This document shows, one piece after another, positions 25,007 to 33,934 of a DNA stretch of 64,000 bases (positions are counted from its first letter, which is position 1; each line of letters starts with the position of its first letter). Source of the DNA: JAICWY01 sp964531205 (GTDB lineage Bacteria; Vulcanimicrobiota; Vulcanimicrobiia; Vulcanimicrobiales; Vulcanimicrobiaceae); assembly GCA_964531205.1 (NCBI GenBank), contig CAZHGH010000003.1, forward strand, positions 19,295 to 83,294. Direction: 5' to 3'. The translations under genes were made by a program, and so were the position numbers. The notes under the pieces were generated by a model that was not told the origin of the DNA, did not search any database, and worked only from the letters and a program-made list of their open reading frames with translations.

Positions 25007-26025
25007 GGTTCCCAAGCCCCTTCGTAGAGATTCTTATAGAGATCCGAAGCCTCGGGATACGGCATCGCCTCGGCTTTATCGGTCGCTTCGTTCGTTTCGC
25101 GAAGCACATCTTTGCGCAACGCTGCAATCTCGTCGGCGTTCATGATGCCGTTGTCCAGCAGCACTTTTTCGAACATCGGAACGGGATCGTGCTTACGGTG
25201 CTCGACGACCTCATCTTTTGTCCGGTACGTCATGTCGTTGTCATCCGTGGAGTGCGCGAGGAAGCGGTAGCAGACGCCTTCAACCAGCGTCGGGCCGCCG
25301 CCGTTGCGCGCACGATCCATTGCGCGATGCACCGCGTCGTAGCTTTTGATCGGATCGAATCCGTCGAACTGCTCGCCCGGCATGCCGTACCCTTCGGCAC
25401 GCTTGTAGATATCGGGCTGCGCCATCTGCAGGCTGAGCGGTGTAGAGATTGCCCACTGATTATTTTCAACCAGCATGACGAGCGGCAGTTTGTGAATCGC
25501 CGCGAAGTTCATCGACTCATGCCACTCGCCTTCGCTCGTCGTACCGTCGCCGCACGTCACGAGCACGGCGCGTCCGGTTTCTTTGCGAAGCTTCATTGCA
25601 TACGCAGCACCGACGGCGTGTGGAATGTGCGCGGCGAGAATCGACGAGAACGACATCAACCCGGCGCGCTTTGACGAATAGTGATTCGGAAACTGACGGC
25701 CGCCGTTGTGATCCGCGGCGCGCGCAAAAATCGAGAGCATGATCTCGTACGGCGAGAGACCGATGCCGATCGCAAGCCCGAGATCGCGATAGTAGGGCGC
25801 GAGGATATCCTTGCCGCGCTCGAACGCCATCGCCGCGCCGGCCTGCAGCGCTTCGTGTCCCTCGCTGCCGAGCGCAAACGGAACCTTGCCTTGCCGGTTC
25901 AGTTGGAATCCGCGGTTGTCGAGCTGGCGCTGGAGCAGCATGTTGCGGAACATCGCTGTGAGCTGGTCATCGGACAGCCCATGCCGCTCGAGTGTCTTGC
26001 GCACTTGAGTATCGGTTTTTGCCAT
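24997..26025 (-). CDS. 2-oxo acid dehydrogenase E1 component, alpha subunit (copy A)
   Basis: The 342-residue E1-alpha carries the thiamine-diphosphate motif 'CGDGTTSEGEWHESMNFAAIHKLPLVMLVENN' and the phosphorylation-loop region 'RFLAHSTDDNDMTYR'. Start ATG 26025. It overlaps the E1-beta start by about 10 bp, so this copy is the natural heterotetramer partner. A closely related second E1-alpha follows immediately upstream (26067-27095), which is unusual. Confidence 0.92.
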   Translation of the reverse strand: MAKTDTQVRKTLERHGLSDDQLTAMFRNMLLQRQLDNRGFQLNRQGKVPFALGSEGHEALQAGAAMAFERGKDILAPYYRDLGLAIGIGLSPYEIMLSIFARAADHNGGRQFPNHYSSKRAGLMSFSSILAAHIPHAVGAAYAMKLRKETGRAVLVTCGDGTTSEGEWHESMNFAAIHKLPLVMLVENNQWAISTPLSLQMAQPDIYKRAEGYGMPGEQFDGFDPIKSYDAVHRAMDRARNGGGPTLVEGVCYRFLAHSTDDNDMTYRTKDEVVEHRKHDPVPMFEKVLLDNGIMNADEIAALRKDVLRETNEATDKAEAMPYPEASDLYKNLYEGAWEPWQ

Positions 26026-26066
26026 CAAAAGGTCCCTGTTAGGTTAGCGGCCGTTATTGGGGCGCG

Positions 26067-27095
26067 TTACTGCCATGGTTCCCCGCCGTGACCGTACACG
26101 TTCATATAAAGGTCTTCCGGCCCGGGGTAAGGCATGGCTTCCGCCCTGTCGGTGGCATCGTTCGCCTCGGCCAGGACGGATGACTTCAAATTCTCCGCCG
26201 CCTGCGGCGTAAGCACGCCATGCTCGACAAGGAAGCGCTCGAAGTTCGGCACGGGGTCGTCTTTACGGCGGGCGTTGACCTCGTCGCGGTCGCGGTAGGT
26301 GCGGTCGTCATCGTCAGTTGTGTGCGAGAGGAAGCGGTAGCACTTCGCCTCGATGAGGGTCGGGCCACCCCCGCGCCGCGCGCGGTCCATCGCTTCCTTT
26401 GTCGCCGCATAGACGGCGATCGGATCGAAGCCGTCCACCACCACGCCCGGCATCCCGTATCCGGCCGCGCGCTTATAAATGTCGGGTTGACCCATCTGAT
26501 TCGAAAGCGGCGTGCTGATTGCCCATTCGTTGTTCTCGCAGAGAAACACGATCGGCAGTTTGTGAACGGAGGCGAAGTTGAGGGATTCGTGCCATTCGCC
26601 TTCGCTGGTCGCGCCATCGCCGAACGTAGTCAGTACGACGCGGTCGTGTTCCTTGCGCAGTTTCAATGCATATGCCGCACCGACGGCGTGCGATGTTTGC
26701 GCCGCGATGATGGAACTGATCGTGTACAAGCCCAACCGTTTGCTGGCGTAGTGATGCGGAAACTGGCGTCCGGCGCTGTGATCGGCCGCACGTGCGAAAA
26801 GCGAAAGCAGCACTTCATACGGAGTAAGCCCGATGCCCAGTTCGAGTCCGAGATCGCGGTAATACGGAACGAGGATGTCTTGACCGCGGATGAAGGCCAT
26901 TGCGGCTCCCGCTTGCACCGCTTCGTGCCCTTCGCCGGCCGACGCGAACGGAATCTTGCCTTGACGGTTGAGTTCGAAACCGCGCGTCTCAAGGCGGCGG
27001 TGCATCAGCATCGTCCGCCAGATGGCGATGAGCTGTTCGTCGGTGAGTCCGTGCCGTTCGAAGCCGGCTGCGGCGGTCTTGATTTTGGCGGCCAT
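26067..27095 (-). CDS. 2-oxo acid dehydrogenase E1 component, alpha subunit (copy B paralog)
   Basis: The 342-residue paralog of copy A has the same layout and intact motifs ('FGDGATSEGEWHESLNFASVHKLPIVFLCENN', 'RFLSHTTDDDDRTYRDRDE'), so it looks functional rather than decayed. Differences cluster in the substrate-facing and C-terminal parts. It is the first gene of the operon, 41 bp before copy A, and must share the single E1-beta and E2 if active. It may widen substrate range or be expressed under other conditions. Confidence 0.9.
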   Translation of the reverse strand: MAAKIKTAAAGFERHGLTDEQLIAIWRTMLMHRRLETRGFELNRQGKIPFASAGEGHEAVQAGAAMAFIRGQDILVPYYRDLGLELGIGLTPYEVLLSLFARAADHSAGRQFPHHYASKRLGLYTISSIIAAQTSHAVGAAYALKLRKEHDRVVLTTFGDGATSEGEWHESLNFASVHKLPIVFLCENNEWAISTPLSNQMGQPDIYKRAAGYGMPGVVVDGFDPIAVYAATKEAMDRARRGGGPTLIEAKCYRFLSHTTDDDDRTYRDRDEVNARRKDDPVPNFERFLVEHGVLTPQAAENLKSSVLAEANDATDRAEAMPYPGPEDLYMNVYGHGGEPWQ

Positions 27096-27129
27096 GAGTC
27101 TCGTCGCTCTTTAGAGAACGGCTCGCTGC

Positions 27130-27918
27130 GTGCCTTTTCACTCGCTCGGCGGCGGCTTACCGCCTCTTGGAGGCGCCGTCATATTTATCGGTATCATCGT
27201 GCTGCTCGCCGTCGGCGGCGCGTTACTGTTCCATCATATTGTGCCGCACGCCGTATTAGTGGAACACAATGATATCGCCGGGTTCGTGTTCGCGGTGGTC
27301 GGCGTGGTGTATGCCGTGTTACTCGCGTTTCTCGCGATTGCGGTCTGGGAAAATTTTGAGGCCGCCGAGCTACGTACGTATGACGAGGCAACTCACTTAA
27401 CGGTGGTGTATCGCAAGAGCGACCTATTCCCGCAAGGCCATCGCTTGCGCGCAGCATTGACTTCCTACGTACGTCTTATCGTGAATCGCGAATGGGACGA
27501 GATGTACGAGGGGCGCCACGACGCACAAGCGGAGAGCGCCGCCGAACGAATCGCATTTCAGGTCAGACACTTGCCGGTAAAGAATGCTGCGCAGCAAAAC
27601 GTGCACGCAGTCATGATGCAAGGCATGGACGATGCACTCGTCGATCGCGATTACCGCACGTCGCGCGCTTCGCTGGGCGTCAACCAATTTATATGGCTGA
27701 TTTTGTGGCTGGGCGCGGCTGCGACTATTGCATTCGCGTATCTTTTCGCGTTTAGCAACCGATGGGCGCTCGTCGCAATTATTGGTATGCTGGCGTTTAT
27801 GCTTGGGCTCGTGCTGTATCTCATTTCCAGCGTGGATTTTCCGTTCCGCGGGGCGGTTCACGTGGGACCCGAGGCATTTCTAAATGCTTTGGATCATTTC
27901 CAACGGATAGGACCGTGA
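27130..27918 (+). CDS. DUF4239 (bestrophin-like) membrane protein
   Basis: The 262-residue protein has two N-terminal transmembrane segments (about residues 12-35 and 48-72), a soluble middle ('AAELRTYDEATHLTVVYRKSDLFPQG', 'VRLIVNREWDEM') and two C-terminal segments, the DUF4239 pattern. Function is unknown; a channel role is suggested only by weak resemblance to bestrophins. Divergent from the E1-alpha operon, 34 bp between starts. The stop overlaps the next gene by 4 bp. Confidence 0.75.
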   Translation: MPFHSLGGGLPPLGGAVIFIGIIVLLAVGGALLFHHIVPHAVLVEHNDIAGFVFAVVGVVYAVLLAFLAIAVWENFEAAELRTYDEATHLTVVYRKSDLFPQGHRLRAALTSYVRLIVNREWDEMYEGRHDAQAESAAERIAFQVRHLPVKNAAQQNVHAVMMQGMDDALVDRDYRTSRASLGVNQFIWLILWLGAAATIAFAYLFAFSNRWALVAIIGMLAFMLGLVLYLISSVDFPFRGAVHVGPEAFLNALDHFQRIGP

Positions 27919-28742
27919 TCGTGAAGTGTCTGCCCGCAATTGTGCTGGCCCTTTTATGCACGATATTATGTGGAACTCGCGCACAAGCGGCGGCCGAGTT
28001 TTGTCCCGCCTCTATCGTCGGCGGCGTCGCGAAAGTCGATGCAAACTCGTATCGCTTGCGCTTGGGCGCAATCAGTCCGCGTACCGTTAGCGGTTTCTTG
28101 CGATTACAAACCGACAAGGGCTGGTACAACGCGCCGTACTCAGGAGTTCTGCTCACCGCAATGTCCCAGCAGCACAACGATCGAGGTTTCGCGTTCAGCT
28201 ACGAGGATTATCTCTCCGGAGACATCGTGGTAAAGTTTCCGGCGCCTATCGTGGTCCAGTATGCGTATGTTAGCCAAGCTCAAACCAAAGGCGAAACGCT
28301 GCTCGATTGGGACAAGGAAGGCACTGTAACGTGTTTGCCGACTCCAGTCGCCGCAAAAAGCACGCCGCCTCCTGCACGTGCATTGCCTCCGCTTTCAAGA
28401 GATGCAGTCACAATCAACGCGCGGCCAATTGACTCGCCGTTCGATACGAAATGTGCCGATCCGTTTGCGGAGGTGCAGCTCAGGAAGACGGAACCTCTGC
28501 ACGTTCCGTCGCTCTTTGCGCACGATAACTTCACGCAAGTGCCTGAGGGAACCGCGGGTGTCGTCGTTGCCGTAGAGCGCGACGGCAGCGTTGTCGATGC
28601 GTGGCTCTGGGAAAGCAGCGGGACGCCGCTGCTCGATCAAGCCGCGATGGATCAAGCGCGCAAAAGCACGTTTCTTCCGGGCCGCGCGTTCTGCCGGAAC
28701 GTTCCCGGCTACTTCTTACTGCGCTCTGAATTTAAGGGATAG
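27915..28742 (+). CDS. Secreted protein with TonB-C-terminal-like domain
   Basis: The 275-residue product has a signal peptide (VKCLPAIVLALLCTILCGTRAQA) and a C-terminal domain of about 80 residues resembling TonB-family C-termini: 'GVVVAVERDGSVVDAWLWESSGTPLLDQAAMDQARKSTFLPG'. The middle is Pro/Ala-rich. No TonB transmembrane anchor is present, so it is probably exported rather than a true energy transducer. GTG 27915 (GTGA overlap) or GTG 27921 are both plausible starts. Confidence 0.65.
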   Translation: MIVKCLPAIVLALLCTILCGTRAQAAAEFCPASIVGGVAKVDANSYRLRLGAISPRTVSGFLRLQTDKGWYNAPYSGVLLTAMSQQHNDRGFAFSYEDYLSGDIVVKFPAPIVVQYAYVSQAQTKGETLLDWDKEGTVTCLPTPVAAKSTPPPARALPPLSRDAVTINARPIDSPFDTKCADPFAEVQLRKTEPLHVPSLFAHDNFTQVPEGTAGVVVAVERDGSVVDAWLWESSGTPLLDQAAMDQARKSTFLPGRAFCRNVPGYFLLRSEFKG

Positions 28743-28750
28743 GCGCAGCG

Positions 28751-30271
28751 TTACGGGACCATGGACTGCACGTAAAGTTTCCCCGTTGGGTAATCGAAGA
28801 TCAGGTTGAAGTTCGATAAGATGTTCCGCCCCAGCGCGCCGTCGTAGTCGAGATCCTCGAACTTGTTGCCCGACGCCACGATTACTCGCGCGTCCGCAAA
28901 CGCGAGATCGCCAAAATCGAAGCGGCTAAACGTATACTCATGATAATCGACGGCTTGTCCGGCAACGCCGACCACCTGACCCATCACGTCGCCCGGCCGG
29001 TTTGGATGGAATTGCCGGAAGAAATGCGGGTAAAGCAGCGTCTCGAACGCCCCTAAGTCGACGATGAACGCGCCGTCGACGGCGTTGAACTTTGCATGTG
29101 CGCGCGGCACGCGATCGTCGACTTGAATTGGGATCGTCACCCACGGCGCCGCCGGCGCCTCTTTCGATGAAGCGCTGACCGTTATTTTTTGATCTTTAAA
29201 GTTCACCGAGATTCGTTGGCTTGCGAAAAAGTCTCCGCCGATCAATCCGACAACCTTTCGGTCGTCGCCGCGCTGGCGTTGAAAGGCAATCGTCTCCATC
29301 GTCACGCCGTGCGCGTGCAGATCGCCGAGAGCCAAGTCCGCAACGCGCGTTCTGCCTGCCGTGAATTCACCGCCGAACGATTCCCTTCGCACGTCCGAAA
29401 CCGTTAACCCAAGCTCGCGAGCGACAGTAGAGTCGATGACGAGCGTCGAGGCTCCGGAATCCAGTTCGAAATCCAAACCGCGGCCGGCAATTGTGACGCG
29501 CACGATGATTCCGCCGGGTGTAAAGTCCGCGGGAATTTGTACGGACGAGCGGCCCGCGAGATCGAAGAGCGGCTTACTCGCCGGAACTGCCGCATGGACC
29601 GCACTAACCGGGACCGGCTCAAAACTCTTCACGCTCGTGCGCGCGGAATTTTCGGGGTGCTCGTCGTGGTACGTTATCGTTTGCGCGAATGTCATTCCGT
29701 ACGCTGTTTTAAAATCGTCATAATCGAAGGTCCACGTACTGCCGCTGTAATCCGTCGTATCGACGCGGCGCAGCAGAAAGCTCTTCGCGTCGTAATAGCG
29801 GCGCTGCGTCAATCCATGTGCCGGAACGACTTCAACGACAACGCAAGTCGGTTGCGATGTCGTGACGCCGAGTACTTTGATCGGCGATTCGCCTTCGTTT
29901 TTCGGTTTTGACAAGGCGGCTTTAAACGGATCGTCGGTGTCGTGAAATCCGCTTACCAGCGTAACGGCGCCATTCTCATCCTGTTCCCATTGGACGTTTC
30001 CATCGAAGCCGAACGATCGAGTAAACGGACCCTCTCGCTGCGTCTCGACGTACTTGTCGCCGCTTTCATAAACTTCCGAGTGTACTGTGCCGTCCGCGTA
30101 CACCGTCTCACTTACACGATGATAGGCAGCCGTTTTGAGATGTCCGCGTGCCGCACGCGCTTTTGCGAAGACTTGATCGGCGGTCAGCGTCGTCGGCGAA
30201 TATGTTTCTGCCGCCTTTGCCGGGAATACGGCGCTCGCGAAAACCAGGAAGCCCAACACCCATATACGCAT
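28751..30271 (-). CDS. Secreted retropepsin-like aspartic protease family protein
   Basis: The 506-residue protein has a signal peptide (MRIWVLGFLVFASAVFPAKA), an N-terminal outer-membrane-lipoprotein-like domain (about residues 25-230) and a gag-type aspartyl protease region. The first catalytic motif is 'FELDSGASTLVID' (DSGA); a second half has 'FIVDLGAFETLL' (DLG rather than DTG/DSG). Two protease-like halves in one chain suggest an internal pseudo-dimer. ATG 30271 is preferred over an upstream extension of 36 residues. Function in envelope proteolysis is inferred. Confidence 0.75.
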   Translation of the reverse strand: MRIWVLGFLVFASAVFPAKAAETYSPTTLTADQVFAKARAARGHLKTAAYHRVSETVYADGTVHSEVYESGDKYVETQREGPFTRSFGFDGNVQWEQDENGAVTLVSGFHDTDDPFKAALSKPKNEGESPIKVLGVTTSQPTCVVVEVVPAHGLTQRRYYDAKSFLLRRVDTTDYSGSTWTFDYDDFKTAYGMTFAQTITYHDEHPENSARTSVKSFEPVPVSAVHAAVPASKPLFDLAGRSSVQIPADFTPGGIIVRVTIAGRGLDFELDSGASTLVIDSTVARELGLTVSDVRRESFGGEFTAGRTRVADLALGDLHAHGVTMETIAFQRQRGDDRKVVGLIGGDFFASQRISVNFKDQKITVSASSKEAPAAPWVTIPIQVDDRVPRAHAKFNAVDGAFIVDLGAFETLLYPHFFRQFHPNRPGDVMGQVVGVAGQAVDYHEYTFSRFDFGDLAFADARVIVASGNKFEDLDYDGALGRNILSNFNLIFDYPTGKLYVQSMVP

Positions 30272-30377
30272 ACGGGAATTTTGGCGAGAGAGCGGGCGTG
30301 CGCCTGTTATCCGCCGTTTCTCCGCCGTTTGTCCTGGGAGCGGACTGACGTACGCAGCCGTGGAACGCCGCTTCCCC

Positions 30378-31538
30378 ATGACCGCTGCACTGGAAGTCCC
30401 GATAGACGAACTCGTCCGCCATCGCCGGCATTTTCACCAGCATCCGGAGCTCTCGCTCAAAGAGTTTGAGACTGCGTCGTACATCGAGCGCGAACTGCGC
30501 GGGCTCGGGCTGGATGAGATTCGTACGCGCGTCGGACAAACCGGCATTCTCGGAACGCTCAAGGGCGGCAAGCCCGGACCGGTGACGTTACTACGCGCGG
30601 ACATCGACGCATTGCCGGTAACCGAAGCGAACGAGGTCGAGTATAAATCGGTCAATGCGGGTGTCATGCACGCGTGCGGGCACGATGCGCACATCGCAAT
30701 TTTGTTGGCTGCCGCAAAAGAGCTGGCGCGCCGGCGCTCAGAGGTTTCCGGCACGCTCGTATTTTGCTTCCAGCCGGGGGAAGAAGGTTACGCAGGCAAC
30801 AAACTGATGATCGAGGACGGCGCTCTCGAAAATCCGCACGTGGACCGGTGTTTCGCGTTGCACGTGTTTAGCGGTTTGGAAGCCGGTAAAATCGGCGTGC
30901 GCGACGGCCCGTTCTTTGCCTCATCGGACGAGTTTCATCTGAGCATTCGCGGTAAAGGCGGACACGGCGCGATGCCGGAGCGAGCGATCGATCCAATCGT
31001 TGCCGGCGCGCATTTCGTCACGATGCTGCAAACGATTGTCAGCCGCGAAATCGCACCGAAGGATCCGGCGGTCTTTACCGTTGGAAAATTTCACTCCGGT
31101 TCGACGTTCAACGTCATTCCCACCGATGCGGAAATGGAAGGCACCGTGCGAAGCTTCGATCGCGACGTGCGCAAGTCGATGCCGGAGCGCATGGAGCGCA
31201 TACTCCGCGGTCTCTCGGAAGCGATGCGGGTCGAATACGATTTACGCTACCGGTTTGGGTATCCGCCGACGGTAAACGATCCGAAGATGAACGACATCGT
31301 GCGCGAAGTCGGAGCCGCGTTACTCGGTGAGAGCAACGTTGTATATCCGCACGACATCGTAATGTGGGCCGAAGACATGTCGTACATGCTCGAGGAACGC
31401 CCTGGCGCATATTTTATCGTTGGCGCGCGCGGTGAAAAAGTCGGAACGTATCCGCAGCACAGCGCCAACTATGATATCGACGAGCGCGCGCTCGAAGTCG
31501 GCTTCAAGATGATGGTTGGGTTAGGTCTTCACGCTTAG
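30378..31538 (+). CDS. M20-family amidohydrolase (IAA-amino acid hydrolase/N-acyl-amino acid type)
   Basis: The 386-residue metallohydrolase begins with 'VRHRRHFHQHPELSLKEFETASYI' and has 'LLRADIDALPV', the metal-binding 'MHACGHDAHIAILL', 'FQPGEEGYAG', the dimerisation domain 'GKGGHGAMPERAIDPI' and 'EDMSYMLEERPGAYFIVGA'. It removes an acyl or aminoacyl group from small amides. ATG 30378 and GTG 30360 are both possible starts; neither has a clear ribosome-binding site. Its stop overlaps the convergent small gene by 4 bp. Confidence 0.9.
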   Translation: MTAALEVPIDELVRHRRHFHQHPELSLKEFETASYIERELRGLGLDEIRTRVGQTGILGTLKGGKPGPVTLLRADIDALPVTEANEVEYKSVNAGVMHACGHDAHIAILLAAAKELARRRSEVSGTLVFCFQPGEEGYAGNKLMIEDGALENPHVDRCFALHVFSGLEAGKIGVRDGPFFASSDEFHLSIRGKGGHGAMPERAIDPIVAGAHFVTMLQTIVSREIAPKDPAVFTVGKFHSGSTFNVIPTDAEMEGTVRSFDRDVRKSMPERMERILRGLSEAMRVEYDLRYRFGYPPTVNDPKMNDIVREVGAALLGESNVVYPHDIVMWAEDMSYMLEERPGAYFIVGARGEKVGTYPQHSANYDIDERALEVGFKMMVGLGLHA

Positions 31539-31720
31539 CTACGGCTGTTGATGTCTTTGCGGATCGCATCCGCGGCAGCGTCGGTCGCTTTCTTCAACTG
31601 CGCCACGCCTTTGCGCAGCAGGCCGCCAATCTGAACTGTCGCTTCTTCGGTTTGCTGTTGCGTTTGACGCAGCGCATCTTCCATGCGTGCTTTGGCTTTT
31701 TCCAAGGTTTCGTCGTTCAT
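31535..31720 (-). CDS. Small helical (coiled-coil) hypothetical protein
   Basis: The 61-residue product is highly charged and helical ('LEKAKARMEDALRQTQQQTEEATVQ', 'AQLKKATDAAADAIRKDINSRS'), resembling small phasin-like or stress-related coiled-coil proteins. ATG 31720 overlaps the stop of the upstream gene (ATGA), so the pair is translationally coupled. Function unknown. Confidence 0.55.
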   Translation of the reverse strand: MNDETLEKAKARMEDALRQTQQQTEEATVQIGGLLRKGVAQLKKATDAAADAIRKDINSRS

Positions 31721-32067
31721 CACTTTTCACTCACCGTCAACACCCAGCGAATCGCTCGCGCGTATTGGTCCAATTCCTGGACCGTACGCCGCAGCCAGCC
31801 GCTCGCGGTGTCCTCATGCTGCTTACCGCGCCTGCCTCCCAACTGTTTCGCGTAGGCACGGGCGGCCTCCAACTGCGCCTCGATCTCGGGCCAACGCGTG
31901 CGCAGCGTTTGCTCCGAGGCGTCCGGCGGGCGGTCGATCATCGGCGGTGCGGGCGCGTCGGGATGTTTGATGGTGTATTCGAGGCGCGCGAGCGAGTAAT
32001 CGCCGCTTACGCGGATGAACGAGGCTAACAGCTGAACGAGGCGCACCTCCATCGTACGGGAGCGCAT
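31720..32067 (-). CDS. Hypothetical protein, 115 residues
   Basis: The product starts at ATG 32067 ('MRSRTMEVRLVQLLASFIRVSGDYSLARLEYTIKHPD') or ATG 32052, and is helical with a Pro-rich stretch (DAPAPPMIDRPPDAS) and a Trp/Arg-rich C-terminus. I do not recognise the family. The frame extends to 32223 but would run into the divergent oxidoreductase. Coupled to the small coiled-coil gene downstream. Confidence 0.5.
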   Translation of the reverse strand: MRSRTMEVRLVQLLASFIRVSGDYSLARLEYTIKHPDAPAPPMIDRPPDASEQTLRTRWPEIEAQLEAARAYAKQLGGRRGKQHEDTASGWLRRTVQELDQYARAIRWVLTVSEK

Positions 32068-32092
32068 TCCCGGTTCGCCGAACGAGGGCCTC

Positions 32093-33334
32093 GTGAACTC
32101 GGCGGGAGATTTTAGGCGGTATGTAATCGTCGGTAATGGCTTTGCCGGCACGACGGCTGCGGAGCAAATCCGCAAGCACGATCCTTCGTGCACGATTACA
32201 CTTTTCACCGACGAGCCGTACACACTTTACAATCGCATCGCGCTGCCGCCGCTGTTACGCAAACAGGTGACGAAAGAGAAAGTCATCATGCGCGACGTCG
32301 AGTGGCACCAAAAACATAACATCGACTTGCATCTGGAGACGCGCGTCGAACACGTCGTTCCTGAGGAGCGCATCGTTACCGCGAACGGGAAGTCGTATCC
32401 CTACGATGCTCTACTGATCGCGACGGGCGGGCGGCCGAACCGGCATCCCGCGCCGGGTGCGGACGGCGCAAACGTCTACAACTTTCAATACATGGACGAC
32501 ACGCTGGCGATCTCCGAGCAAATCGAAAAGACGAAGAGCGCGGTGTCTATCGGCGGCTCGTTCATCGCGTACGAACTTGCCGAAGCGTTCGTCTCCCGTA
32601 AAGTCGAGACGCATTGGATCATGCGCGGGCCGCGCGTGCTGCACCGCATGCTGGACCAAATAGCCGGTGAGCTCATCGATGAAGCGGCGAAAAACGACGG
32701 CGTGCACATGCACTACGCCGATGAAATCGAGGAATTCGTTCGCGACAACGGCGTGGTGAGCAAAGTCCGGCTGAAGAGCGGCATCGATATCGAGGCGCAG
32801 TGCTATGGCGTCGGCCTCGGTCTTGCCATGAATACTGACCTGCTCGAAGGCAGCGGCATCGAAACCAGTAAGAACGGCATTCTCTGCAACGACGAGCTGG
32901 AAACGAATATACGCGGCATCTTTGCCGCCGGCGACGTCGCCGACTTTTACGATCCTATTCTCGAGATGCGGTATCGCATGGGCACGTGGAACAATGCCGG
33001 GGCGCACGGCAAAGTCGTCGCGCAAAATATGATGGGCGGCAGCGTGAAATACGACGACGTTCCGGAGTATTCGAGTCTTTTGTTTAAAGGGCAAACGATC
33101 ACGCAGTTCGGGCTATCGCCCGAGTATCGCAGCGACATCGAAACCGTTTTTACCGTCGATCAAGAAAAGAAGTGGTATCGTGCGCTGTACTTTTGGGACA
33201 ACCGCCTCGTCGGCGGCTGTTTCATGGGCAAAGGCAACCGGAGCGGCAAACGCAAGTACATCGAAGCGATCAAATCCAAGAATCGCCATCCGAAATCGGA
33301 ATGGAAGTCCATGCTGGAATGGACGAAGGATTGA
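32093..33334 (+). CDS. FAD/NAD(P)-dependent oxidoreductase (rubredoxin/nitrite-reductase-like)
   Basis: The 413-residue flavoprotein has an N-terminal FAD motif 'YVIVGNGFAGTTAAEQIRKHDP', the substrate-side 'EPYTLYNRIALPPLLRKQ', 'DALLIATGGRPNRHP', a second Rossmann motif 'SIGGSFIAYELAEAF' and 'IRGIFAAGDVADFYDPI'. This is the pattern of the NADH:rubredoxin/ferredoxin reductase and NirB N-terminal family. The partner is unknown. GTG 32093. It is divergent from the hypothetical gene at 32067 (25 bp) and overlaps the next gene by 16 bp. Confidence 0.85.
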   Translation: MNSAGDFRRYVIVGNGFAGTTAAEQIRKHDPSCTITLFTDEPYTLYNRIALPPLLRKQVTKEKVIMRDVEWHQKHNIDLHLETRVEHVVPEERIVTANGKSYPYDALLIATGGRPNRHPAPGADGANVYNFQYMDDTLAISEQIEKTKSAVSIGGSFIAYELAEAFVSRKVETHWIMRGPRVLHRMLDQIAGELIDEAAKNDGVHMHYADEIEEFVRDNGVVSKVRLKSGIDIEAQCYGVGLGLAMNTDLLEGSGIETSKNGILCNDELETNIRGIFAAGDVADFYDPILEMRYRMGTWNNAGAHGKVVAQNMMGGSVKYDDVPEYSSLLFKGQTITQFGLSPEYRSDIETVFTVDQEKKWYRALYFWDNRLVGGCFMGKGNRSGKRKYIEAIKSKNRHPKSEWKSMLEWTKD

Positions 33335-33903
33335 TTACCGCGGAGTGGGTCACCGCAGCGAGCGCGTTTGCCACGTTGTTCGTCATTGCTCTAACAGCGT
33401 ACGCGGGCCTTCGGCAGATTAGGCACATGCGATCCGGTAATCAGGTCGCCGCACTTTTGCCGCTCACCGAAAAATATTCTGAACCGGCGCTGCAAGAGTC
33501 TCTGCAGTATGTCCTTAGCGGCGCGTTGGAACGCGATCTTCGGAACGAGGACGTACGGCGCGGGATTCAGGCGATTCCGACAACAGGCCCCGGCCGTAAA
33601 GCGATGACCATATTGAACTTTTATGAGTCGGTTGGCGCTTTAGTCGGCGCGCGTGTTCTAGACCTGGATCTCGTACTGCGGTACTTTACGTTGCCAAGCG
33701 ACCTTTGGGCTCTTGCTAACGACTACATCGCGATCACGCGAAGAAGCCGCGGACCCGAAGTGTTTGAAAACTTGGAAGCACTTGTCGCGCTGGAGCAGCG
33801 CTACGCGGCAAAGCGTGGTACGTCACTTTATCCAAGAAATTTACCTCGTCTTGAAATTCAAGATTCGTATGCAGCGGTAGACGCGTCATGGTCTAAAACG
33901 TAG
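33319..33903 (+). CDS. DUF4760-like membrane-anchored protein
   Basis: The 194-residue protein has one N-terminal transmembrane helix (ITAEWVTAASAFATLFVIALTAYAG) and a soluble helical domain ('QESLQYVLSGAL', 'ILNFYESVGALVGARVLDLDLVLRYFTLPSDLWA'), as in DUF4760 proteins. ATG 33319 overlaps the oxidoreductase end by 16 bp; longer extension has no support. Function unknown. Confidence 0.65.
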   Translation: MDEGLITAEWVTAASAFATLFVIALTAYAGLRQIRHMRSGNQVAALLPLTEKYSEPALQESLQYVLSGALERDLRNEDVRRGIQAIPTTGPGRKAMTILNFYESVGALVGARVLDLDLVLRYFTLPSDLWALANDYIAITRRSRGPEVFENLEALVALEQRYAAKRGTSLYPRNLPRLEIQDSYAAVDASWSKT

Positions 33904-33934
33904 AGAATAAAGTGCCTTACCGGGGGAGGTTCGA

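Noticed and set aside
23927..25027. Plus-strand ORF of 366 codons overlapping the E1-beta gene
   Set aside because: Antisense to a clear E1-beta with full homology; composition is that of a shadow frame.
26220..27272. Plus-strand ORF of 350 codons opposite E1-alpha copy B
   Set aside because: Shadow of the conserved E1-alpha gene; no recognisable motif.
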